Below are positions 57,335-64,000 of a stretch of DNA of 64,000 bases, one piece after another (the first letter of the stretch is position 1; the number at the start of each line of letters is the position of its first letter). The stretch is taken from NCBI GenBank assembly GCA_017407125.1, contig JAFQXE010000018.1, positions 56,904 to 120,903 of the forward strand, written 5' to 3'. The notes beneath the pieces were generated by a model. That model saw only the letters and a program-made list of their open reading frames with translations, made no database searches and was not told the origin of the DNA. The DNA is from Thermoguttaceae bacterium (GTDB lineage: Bacteria; Planctomycetota; Planctomycetia; Pirellulales; Thermoguttaceae). Position numbers and translations under genes: made by a program.

Positions 57335-58606
57335 ATGAATACTACCAGATTATTATTATTATTCACGTTTGTTACCTTGGCGCTGTCCGGCTGTATTCAG
57401 AAGAAAGACGCTCAAGTCGACGCCCGCAAGCCAGCGGAGGCGCTGCCGGTCAAGATTATTCATCCGACGCAGCGGCAGGTTGTCGACTATGAGGAGTTCG
57501 TCGGGCGAATGTTTCCCTACGATCAGGTCGACGTCCGCGCTCGCGTTTCCGGGACGCTGATTCAATGCACGTTCAAAAAAGACGCGTCGATGAAAACCGA
57601 CCCTCAAACCGGCAAGGCGTTTACTCGAGAGATTGAAGAAACAGCTCGGCTGGAGCAGGGCGGCGATGCGGCGGAAATCAATCTCAAGGAAGGGTCAGAA
57701 GTCAAAGAGGGACAATTGCTGTTTGTTATCGACCCGGACGTGTACGAGGCGGCTCTGCTCAACGCTCAAGGACAGCTGGAAGTCCTCGAGGCGCGGCGGG
57801 AGCGTCTGACAAACGACCTCGAACGGGCGGAAAGTCTGCTGCCGCAAAAGGCGATTTCCAAACAGGACTACGATCTGGCGCGGTTCAACCTGAAAGAGTG
57901 TGACGCTCAAATCGCCGTTGCCAAGGCGACGATTAAAACCGCTCAAATCAACCTGAATTACACGCGAATTTACGCGCCTATCGACGGGTACGTCGGGGCG
58001 GCTCAGGAATCGGTCGGGAACCTGGTTCAGGGAAACGCCGGCGCGAATTCCACTACGCTGGTTAAAATCGTCAAGGTTGACCCGATTTACATCTATCTCA
58101 ATATCGACGAAAGCTCGGTGGAAAAGCTCAAAAAGATTGCCGTCGCCCGGCGGGAGAGCAATCCGGACGCCGACCTGGACAACGCGGTCGAATTTCGTCT
58201 TTCCGACGAAACCGGGTTCCCGCACAAGGCGAAAGTGGACTATCACGCCCCGATTCTGGACCGCTCGACCGGCGCCCGACTGGTTCGCGCGGTCTGCGAA
58301 AATCCCAAACTGCTCAGCGGCGAACGACAGTTTCAGCCCGGCATGACCGTTCACGTCCGCGTAGGCGTAACAGACCCCTACGACGCTCTGCTGGTTCCGG
58401 AAGACTGTCTGGGTACAAACCAGTCTGAACGGTTCGTTTACGTCGTCGGAGAAGACGGAATGCCGAAGATGCAAATCGTCCAGCTCGGACCCCTTCAAAG
58501 CGACAACATGCGCGTTATTCGAAAAGGACTCAGCAAAGACGACAATGTTATTGCAGATAACCTCATGAGGGTGAGGTTGGATAGACCCGTTAAGAGCCGC
58601 GAATAA
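57335..58606 (+). CDS. RND efflux periplasmic adaptor (membrane-fusion lipoprotein)
   Basis: 423 residues. A lipoprotein signal with lipobox LALSGC (Cys19) anchors it in the inner membrane. Typical adaptor order follows: beta-barrel strand and lipoyl half (VDVRARVSGTLIQC), hairpin helices (NAQGQLEVLEARRERLTNDL), second lipoyl half (YTRIYAPIDGYVG) and C-terminal barrel (LVPEDCLGT). Between the first lipoyl strand and EGSEVKEGQLLFVIDP there is an extra segment of about 40 charged residues, an unusual place for an insert. The paired pump also has extra hydrophilic inserts, so the two may have co-evolved. The gene follows the pump; the more usual order is adaptor first. Confidence 0.92.
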   Translation: MNTTRLLLLFTFVTLALSGCIQKKDAQVDARKPAEALPVKIIHPTQRQVVDYEEFVGRMFPYDQVDVRARVSGTLIQCTFKKDASMKTDPQTGKAFTREIEETARLEQGGDAAEINLKEGSEVKEGQLLFVIDPDVYEAALLNAQGQLEVLEARRERLTNDLERAESLLPQKAISKQDYDLARFNLKECDAQIAVAKATIKTAQINLNYTRIYAPIDGYVGAAQESVGNLVQGNAGANSTTLVKIVKVDPIYIYLNIDESSVEKLKKIAVARRESNPDADLDNAVEFRLSDETGFPHKAKVDYHAPILDRSTGARLVRAVCENPKLLSGERQFQPGMTVHVRVGVTDPYDALLVPEDCLGTNQSERFVYVVGEDGMPKMQIVQLGPLQSDNMRVIRKGLSKDDNVIADNLMRVRLDRPVKSRE

Positions 58607-58655
58607 TTAGTAATTAGTGATTAGTAATTAGTAATTACGCAAGCGTCACAATAAG
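58602..58655. repeat. Heptad-repeat element after the adaptor gene
   Basis: ATTAGTA/ATTAGTG/ATTAGTA units then ACGCAAGCGTCACAATAAGT. One arm plus the core; no clear second arm. The adaptor stop codon lies at its start. Confidence 0.7.
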
Positions 58656-58681
58656 TTTAAATGGGGAAAAGGAGATTTATC

Positions 58682-61018
58682 ATGAAACGGATTATTACAA
58701 TTCTTGCCTTATTGATAATTGGATGTAACGCCGCAACTGCTGAGGAACCTCAACTCAGCTGGATATTCAACGGCGGGGACGACGTCTCTGCGCTCTCTGT
58801 CGGGCAGGGGAACGTCTTGCAGGAGACGAAGCTGACGCGGTTCGTTCCGATCGGGACGGATTGCACGATAACGCTGCCGGTGAGTTCGAAAAACGCGTTT
58901 GACGCTCAGGCGTTTCCGTTCTTCGCGTTCCGTTACAAGTACAAGTCGGCTCATCGTCAGGCGGGGCTGTTCTTCACGACCGATACGCTCACGTCGCTGT
59001 CGGATAAAAGCTATAGCCCCATTGCCGTCGAGCCGGACAACACGTGGCGAAACTGCGTTGTCGATATGCGGACGTACTCCCATAAACAGTGGACGGGGAA
59101 GATAACCGGCGCGCGATTCGACCCGACTAACCCGTCTACGCCCGGCGACGTCTTGCAGCTGTCGCGAATGGGATTCTTCCCGACCAAAGAGGCGGCGGAG
59201 GCGTTTCTGAGCGCTGCCGTCGACGCCCCGGACTATTCCGAGGACTCCGTCTTTCGCGCGCCGCTGCAGAAGGTTTTCGTTCCCGGCGGATGTCTGTCGG
59301 ACGGGTATAACAAAGCTGAATATATGCTCCCGGACGCGGGAACTTATACAATCCCGGAAACCAAATACCCTGAAGAGCTGGTTGTCGTCTTTACGCCCAA
59401 AGACGGCGGAAAGCCGGAAGTCGTTCCTGTATGTCAAACCAACAGCCGCGGCTTTACGGGGTTTGTCGCCAGAAAACCGGGGAAGTATACGATTGAACGT
59501 CGGGAATGTAAGTTTACAGACGTTGTGGACGACGATCCGTTTGACTGGGGCGTTGACATTTTCAAATGCGTTCGATTTGTTTTGGCTCGCGGGTTAATGA
59601 CGCCGCCGAATCCGGACAAGCCAACGGAGTTTGATCCAGATGGAAAAGTTTCTAAGGAGCAATGGTCTCAAATTTGTAACACGTTAAAAGAACATGGCAT
59701 TGAACTGAACTCGTCGAATGTTCCGGATAGTCGATTAGTCGCTGCAGAGAGAATAACGCTGACGATTGAAAGATTCTTTGGATCGAGATTTATTACTTCG
59801 TTTACAAATGAATATATTACTTCCGACAGAATCAAAATCGGGGCGTGGGTCAATTTAACGGACGCGGTCTTTGACAAGGATTTTGTCAAGACGTATTCGG
59901 AGGGCGGATTTGACTGGATGATCGCCCATTCCGTCGGCGGGAGCGACGAGAAAACCCGGCGCTTGCTTGACGATTGCGACAGGTACGGGGTCGAACTGAT
60001 TTTGGGCGACGGCGCGTATACAAATCCCGCCTGGCAGACGGCGGAGTATTTTGATCGTCCCTGCTTTGCCGGAACGTACGTAACAGACGAGCCGGGAACG
60101 GACGATTACGATCATCTGGCGGCGATTTGTAACAAATACGTCGAGCAGACCGGCAAGGTCCCGTATATAAATCTGCTGCCCATGTACGCCAACGCGGCGC
60201 AGCTCAAATACGGAGCCGGCGCGGCGGCAATTGAGTACTACGATTCCGACCCGGACTTGTTCAAAAAGTACTGCGATTCCTTCTGCGAGAAGTTCAACGT
60301 CAACTACATCTGTACGGATATCTACCCGCTCAACTGGCGCGACGGAAAGCGTGTAACGTATTCGGAATACATCGAGTCGATTAACATCATCGCCCGATCC
60401 GCCCGAGAACATAACAAGGAATTCTGGTGCTGTCTGCAAACGTTTGCCTGGACGCCGTCCAAACGAACGCCGACGGAAGCGGAGTTCCGCTGGCAGGCGT
60501 ACTCGCTGCTGTCGTTTGGCTGCAAGGGGCTGCTGTGCTGGACGTACGTCGGATACAAGCCGGAGTTCCCGTCGCTGCTGACAATCGACGGGAAGCGAAC
60601 CAACGCCTGGTACGACGCTGCGACCGTGTTCAAGGAAATCAAGCTCATTTCGGACGCCTACGTCCAATACAAAAACCTGGGCGCGTTTACGGTCGACGCG
60701 ACAGACTATGCTCCCTATCTGAAGATGTCCAATCCGGTAACGGACTTCAAAGGACTGGAAGATATCTATAGTTTTAACAGCCCGCTGCTGGTTGGCTGCT
60801 TCGAGAAGAAAGACGGTTACGCGTTTACGGTCGTCAACATGTCGGAACTGGAATACGTCCAAAGAACAGAAGTCGAATTCAAACTGCCAGACGGATACCG
60901 GGCAGTTTCCTGGCAACGAGGCGTCCGAACGGAACTTACCCCGGACAAAAACGGCGTATATCATTTGATCCTCGCGTCCGGCGAAGGCGTCTTTGTGGAG
61001 GTGGTGAAGGACAATTAG
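58682..61018 (+). CDS. Secreted glycoside-hydrolase-like protein (TIM-barrel type)
   Basis: 778 residues from the ATG at 58682, chosen for AAGGAG eight bases upstream and a signal peptide (MKRIITILALLIIGCNAATAEE). Residues about 25-200 look like a beta-sandwich. Residues about 400-690 have the look of a (beta/alpha)8 glycosidase barrel: DWMIAHSVGG, VELILGDGAYTNPAW, GTYVTDEPGTDDY, ICTDIYPLNWRD, FWCCLQTFAW and KGLLCWTYVGY. The Glu in VTDEPG and an acidic residue in TDIYPL are possible catalytic groups. I cannot assign a GH family. A short beta-rich C-terminal domain follows. The role is probably polysaccharide use outside the cytoplasm. Confidence 0.72.
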   Translation: MKRIITILALLIIGCNAATAEEPQLSWIFNGGDDVSALSVGQGNVLQETKLTRFVPIGTDCTITLPVSSKNAFDAQAFPFFAFRYKYKSAHRQAGLFFTTDTLTSLSDKSYSPIAVEPDNTWRNCVVDMRTYSHKQWTGKITGARFDPTNPSTPGDVLQLSRMGFFPTKEAAEAFLSAAVDAPDYSEDSVFRAPLQKVFVPGGCLSDGYNKAEYMLPDAGTYTIPETKYPEELVVVFTPKDGGKPEVVPVCQTNSRGFTGFVARKPGKYTIERRECKFTDVVDDDPFDWGVDIFKCVRFVLARGLMTPPNPDKPTEFDPDGKVSKEQWSQICNTLKEHGIELNSSNVPDSRLVAAERITLTIERFFGSRFITSFTNEYITSDRIKIGAWVNLTDAVFDKDFVKTYSEGGFDWMIAHSVGGSDEKTRRLLDDCDRYGVELILGDGAYTNPAWQTAEYFDRPCFAGTYVTDEPGTDDYDHLAAICNKYVEQTGKVPYINLLPMYANAAQLKYGAGAAAIEYYDSDPDLFKKYCDSFCEKFNVNYICTDIYPLNWRDGKRVTYSEYIESINIIARSAREHNKEFWCCLQTFAWTPSKRTPTEAEFRWQAYSLLSFGCKGLLCWTYVGYKPEFPSLLTIDGKRTNAWYDAATVFKEIKLISDAYVQYKNLGAFTVDATDYAPYLKMSNPVTDFKGLEDIYSFNSPLLVGCFEKKDGYAFTVVNMSELEYVQRTEVEFKLPDGYRAVSWQRGVRTELTPDKNGVYHLILASGEGVFVEVVKDN

Positions 61019-61044
61019 CAATTGTCAATTAGCAATTAGCAATT
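61013..61044 (+). repeat. Left copy of a perfect 32-bp inverted repeat flanking a glycosyltransferase gene
   Basis: TTAGCAA-type heptad units. The exact reverse complement is at 62142-62173. The stop codon of the glycosidase-like gene lies within it. Confidence 0.85.
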
Positions 61045-61068
61045 AATTATCGTAATACGCAACTTAAA

Positions 61069-62109
61069 ATGAAAATAGCATTATATTCCCCCGTTTTACC
61101 GTCTGAACTCTGGCGTCGTCAGTACGCCGTGAGCATACTCAAGGGATTTCTTGCCGTTGGCTGGCAGGTTGACGTCCTCGGAGGGTCAGACGTTGCGTCC
61201 TCGGACTTTGACAACCTCGGAACGTTTGTTTCCGTAGACGTCCCCAAGCTGGACAACCTCGCGCCGCCGTCGCTCAAACGACTTCGTCAGGTTTCGGAAC
61301 TGGGTCAGGAACTGTCACAGGACTACGATCTGTTCATTTCTCTGGAATCGCCGGTTCCGCTGTTCAATCACGCCAAATGCGGATCGTGGATTCCGCCATT
61401 TCCCTCAGCCGTCAAACCGCAGGCTGTAACCGGAGCGACGGGCTTTTTCTCGAAGTTAAAACAGAACTGGTACAACCGTCTGGAATGGAACAGCCGGTTT
61501 ACGAAATACCTCAATATTTTCGTACCGTCGAAGTACATGCAGAAGCTCTTTTACGAACGATACCGGCTTTGGTCGACCGTCCTCCCGCCGGAAATTGTTG
61601 CACCCTGCGAGGCGGTCAAACCGGAAGATAAAAACAACGCCGTCTGTTTGCTGACGGATTCGGAAGAAACCAAAACCGTCCTTTCCAAACAGTTTGATAT
61701 GCTCGTTAAGAATACCGGGATTGAGACAACGCTGACGTTCGTCGATTCCTCTGACCCCTTCGAGAGCGTCATTGCTGCGATCAACGCCAGTTCTCTGTTT
61801 TGGGACGCAACGGGATTCAACACGAACGACCCGGAACGCGCCGGAGCGTTCCCGTTTTATTCCGCTTACGCGATGGCGCTGGGAGCTGTCCCGATAACGT
61901 TCTGCGCTGGCGCGGCTCCGGAGACGGTTCTGCATCAGCAGTCCGGCGTTATCTGGCAGACCGTTCCCGAGGCGTTAAGCGCCATCCTCGGCTTTTCCAA
62001 AGACAACGCCCTCCGCTTGGACTTCGCCGCGCTGGCTCAAACCCGAGCCCAATATTTCTCGACGGAGTTGTTCCAGAAACGATTAATCTCGTCGTTAAAA
62101 AAGAAATAG
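61069..62109 (+). CDS. GT-B-type glycosyltransferase
   Basis: 346 residues. The N-terminal Rossmann-like domain (MKIALYSPVLPSELWRRQYA, then LKGFLAVGWQVDVLGGSD) and the C-terminal domain with AYAMALGAVPITFCAGAAPE and HQQSGVIWQTVPEAL fit GT-B glycosyltransferases of the GT4 kind. The usual EGFG-like Glu-x7-Glu motif is weak (GAFPFYSAYAMALGAVPI keeps the Gly-Ala core). Donor and acceptor sugars are unknown. The gene has no Shine-Dalgarno sequence and is enclosed by a perfect 32-bp inverted repeat made of heptad units, which may mark an inverted or inserted segment. Confidence 0.78.
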   Translation: MKIALYSPVLPSELWRRQYAVSILKGFLAVGWQVDVLGGSDVASSDFDNLGTFVSVDVPKLDNLAPPSLKRLRQVSELGQELSQDYDLFISLESPVPLFNHAKCGSWIPPFPSAVKPQAVTGATGFFSKLKQNWYNRLEWNSRFTKYLNIFVPSKYMQKLFYERYRLWSTVLPPEIVAPCEAVKPEDKNNAVCLLTDSEETKTVLSKQFDMLVKNTGIETTLTFVDSSDPFESVIAAINASSLFWDATGFNTNDPERAGAFPFYSAYAMALGAVPITFCAGAAPETVLHQQSGVIWQTVPEALSAILGFSKDNALRLDFAALAQTRAQYFSTELFQKRLISSLKKK

Positions 62110-62123
62110 CGCCAATTGCATCA

Positions 62124-62184
62124 AGAGGGGAGCGTCTCAATAATTGCTAATTGCTAATTGACAATTGCTAATTATCTCCCCTCT
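62124..62184. repeat. Heptad-repeat element with right copy of the 32-bp inverted repeat
   Basis: AGAGGGGAG at 62124-62132 and CTCCCCTCT at 62176-62184 enclose a GCGTCTCAATAA core-like segment and the 32-base repeat (62142-62173). It lies between convergent genes and could end transcription of both. Confidence 0.8.
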
Positions 62185-63148
62185 TTAGTCCTCCACGGAG
62201 AACGATTAAAACGCAGGCGGCGAGGAACTCGGTTGTCAACCAGACGAGGCGCACGACGACGGACGCGATGGTTGCCATCGCCAGACCGGAACCCGGCATT
62301 TTGGCTTCCATCCAGGGGGTCATCAAGCCGATAAAGGCGAGGTCGCGAACCCCTAATCCACCGGGCGTGAAGAGGACTAAAAATCCGGACGACACGGCAA
62401 ACGCGGTTACGCCGACTGCTTGCGGGAAGTCGGCTGCCAGGTTCAGGTTTTCCACGCCGACGGCTTTGAGCGTCAGCCAGTAGCTAAAGGCGAACCCCGC
62501 CCAGCAACACAGTTCTAAAATCCAGCCGCGCGCCAGCGTCCCAAACGACAGCTTGTCTATATTGAGCAGTTCGGACGCGACTTTGTTCTTCCCGATCTTG
62601 CGGACAATCCAGACGAACACGGCGGGTATCGTCGGCGCGCCGGCGCAGACAACCATCGTTATCGACGCCGCCAAGTATGTCCAGTTTTGAGTTTGAATGG
62701 AATAATACGTCAAAAAAAGACAGGCGACAAACGCCCCAACTGCCATCATGGTAAGGGTTTCCAGAAACGCGGCGGCAGCTGCGACGGCGGCGCTGGTCCG
62801 GCTCGATTTAATCAGCGCAGTGCGAATCACGACGACCATAAACTTCCCCGGCACGTACTTGCCAATCTGCCCGCAGACGTGAGCGCAAATGGACTCCCAT
62901 AAACCGGGCGGCGAGGCGCCGCTACCCTCGTTAAACCGCTTGAGCAGCAAATGCCAAAACGCGCCGGGAAAGAGCAGGGCGATAAAATACACGCCCGCCG
63001 ACGCGCAAAGCGTCAGCCAGTCAATTGTCGGTTTGACTTCCATCTTCTGGTAATCCAGCCACGCCTTGTACAGAACGCGACCGAAAATCGCGATAATCAC
63101 GACAAATACCAGTATTTTTATCAGCAGAAATATTTGTTTTTTATTCAT
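62168..63148 (-). CDS. Lysylphosphatidylglycerol-synthase-type membrane protein (UPF0104 family)
   Basis: 326 residues with about eight membrane segments. Residues matching the family include CAHVCGQIGKYVPGKF, RTALIKSS and AFAVSSGFLVLFTPGGLGVRDL, the last being the hallmark PGGLGxRE/D segment. Such flippase-like domains translocate lipid-linked molecules or polar lipids; there is no C-terminal lysyl-transferase domain here. It is convergent with the glycosyltransferase gene. No Shine-Dalgarno sequence is visible before the ATG at 63148. Its last codons fall in the repeat element at 62124-62184. Confidence 0.87.
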   Translation of the reverse strand: MNKKQIFLLIKILVFVVIIAIFGRVLYKAWLDYQKMEVKPTIDWLTLCASAGVYFIALLFPGAFWHLLLKRFNEGSGASPPGLWESICAHVCGQIGKYVPGKFMVVVIRTALIKSSRTSAAVAAAAAFLETLTMMAVGAFVACLFLTYYSIQTQNWTYLAASITMVVCAGAPTIPAVFVWIVRKIGKNKVASELLNIDKLSFGTLARGWILELCCWAGFAFSYWLTLKAVGVENLNLAADFPQAVGVTAFAVSSGFLVLFTPGGLGVRDLAFIGLMTPWMEAKMPGSGLAMATIASVVVRLVWLTTEFLAACVLIVLRGGLKRGDN

Positions 63149-63320
63149 CGGAATTGGGGGATTTGGTGTAAATTACTATTATTTTACCCGGCTAAACTGT
63201 CCCTGTCAAGACGGCGGACGGAAAATTTGTGGAATTGGGAATCTGCTCGACAAATAAGTGAATATAAACAAAAATAACAGATATATTTATAAAATCCAGG
63301 AAAAAATTTTTAAAAAAATG

Positions 63321-63349
63321 TTCACTAAAAATAGAATTCGTGTTATAAT
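63321..63349 (+). promoter_or_regulatory. Promoter for the LamG-type gene
   Basis: TTCACT, 17-base spacer, TATAAT; leader of about 85 bases to the ATG at 63441. Confidence 0.55.
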
Positions 63350-63440
63350 ATATCAAGAGTGATAATATATACAGACTGTTTTTGCAGTCTGACAGAATAA
63401 TCATAATTGTTCCAGTTCATCCCTGGTCAGGAGTTTTAAT

Positions 63441-63908
63441 ATGAACGTTACACAGTTTAGAGTATTTTCCATTCGCCGCGTTTTTGTTACATTGAGCGTT
63501 GTGGCGTGCGCTTTTGCCTTGTCCGCGTCAAGCGTTCAGGCGGACATGCTTTACTTCTGGAATTTTGACGAGGATAGTTCCGCAACATCCGTTACAGACT
63601 CCGTTCATTCAGAGCAGCTCAATCTGGTGAACTCGTCTATTGTAGACGGTAAACTGACTGCCAACAACGGATACGCTCAGGGAACGGGAACAAACAACGG
63701 TTTGAACGCTGGGCTTCCTACCGGGACGTCCAATTATACGCTCTCGGCGTTTTTGACAACGACCAAAAGCGGCGCGGTCGGCATTATTTCGTGGGGCGTT
63801 CGCAACGCAGGTCATAAAACAAACTCGTTCCGTACTGATAATAACGGAATAAATAATTATGGCTCTCTAACAAAATCTGTGGGTAAAAATCCACAAAAAA
63901 CAAAATAA
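63441..63908 (+). pseudogene. LamG/concanavalin-like exported protein, interrupted by an insertion sequence
   Basis: A signal peptide (about 1-34) is followed by the start of a LamG-type jelly roll (YFWNFDEDSSATSVTDS, GTSNYTLSAFL, GIISWGVRNAGHKTNSFRTD). GAG for the ribosome site lies ten bases before the ATG. The family sequence stops after NNGINNY at 63860. From 63861 the frame continues into foreign sequence (GSLTKSVGKNPQKTK) to a stop at 63908. Related planctomycete proteins usually go on through the lectin fold to a PEP-CTERM or anchor signal, so only the first 140 or so residues remain. The rest may lie beyond the window, after the inserted element. Confidence 0.7.
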
Positions 63909-64000
63909 AGGTGGACATTTTCTCAAATTGTTATATAATATTTTTTTTTGACAACAATAACAACAATAGGAGTCAATGTCCAATGATTAGTATATTCAAT
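63861..64000 (+). mobile_element. Left end of an insertion sequence, probably ISL3 family, cut by the window edge
   Basis: Begins GGCTCTCTAACAAAATCTGT, which resembles the GGCTCTT-type terminal repeats of the ISL3 family. The insertion lies exactly where the LamG protein loses its conserved sequence. A GTGGGTAAAAATCCAC hairpin and an AT-rich leader follow, with AGGAG and an ATG at 63983. The other end and the duplicated target site lie outside the window. Confidence 0.6.
63983..64000 (+). CDS. Start of a probable transposase, cut by the window edge
   Basis: Six codons (MISIFN) after an AGGAG site at about 63968-63972. Identity as a transposase rests only on its place inside the putative insertion sequence. 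Confidence 0.4.

Noticed and set aside
1..64000. tRNA and rRNA genes
   Set aside because: Intergenic regions were read for cloverleaf and rRNA-like sequence; none was recognised, though a tRNA scan could not be run.

Overview
The window looks like a chromosomal segment of an anaerobic member of the Planctomycetota, possibly one of the gut or sediment Pirellulales/Thermoguttaceae lineages (inference). Pointers are a giant secreted protein with a LEPR-XLL-type N-terminus and a C-terminal dockerin, PEP-CTERM proteins, a LamG protein, squalene-cyclase-repeat and ankyrin proteins, and two oxygen-sensitive enzymes: class III ribonucleotide reductase and pyruvate:ferredoxin oxidoreductase. No tRNA, rRNA or CRISPR array was recognised.

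Layout. 1-9.2 kb: DUF1648 membrane protein (cut by the left edge), flavodoxin-family reductase and Tat-exported metallo-beta-lactamase-fold protein, a secreted 879-residue protein, an ankyrin protein, a secreted pectate-lyase-like protein. 9.2-14 kb: nrdD behind a highly structured leader, its glycyl-radical domain on a separate small gene, a cupin, and two small cysteine-rich triple-repeat proteins. 14-18.6 kb: an AT-rich polytopic membrane gene beside a decayed nucleotidyltransferase, a cobalamin riboswitch driving a DUF4465 PEP-CTERM protein, and a squalene-cyclase-repeat protein with a near-leaderless promoter. 19-27 kb: ankyrin proteins, SDR, MMPL/RND exporter, archaemetzincin-like peptidase and a ParA ATPase. 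27.4-31.2 kb: ECF sigma factor with two linked envelope genes, a CAP-domain protein, and a SET-domain protein with a histone-H1-like tail. 31.3-48.1 kb: PFOR and a roughly 4,325-residue adhesin-like protein. 48.2-64 kb: metallophosphoesterase, an NtrC-like regulator with degenerate key motifs, HflX, CdsA and PlsC, an RND pump with its adaptor, a secreted glycosidase-like protein, a glycosyltransferase, an LPG-synthase-type membrane protein, and a LamG gene broken by an insertion sequence running off the right edge.

The most unusual features are: (1) a class III ribonucleotide reductase split inside its C-terminal zinc site, with the glycyl radical on its own gene; (2) a family of hairpin elements built from runs of 7-nt repeats around an ACGCAAAGCG-like core, mostly between genes but also in frame inside PFOR (twice), the giant protein and a secreted protein, and flanking a glycosyltransferase gene as a perfect 32-bp inverted repeat; (3) a multi-hairpin leader upstream of nrdD; (4) a B12 riboswitch on a surface-anchored DUF4465 protein; (5) a SET methyltransferase joined to an H1-like lysine tail.
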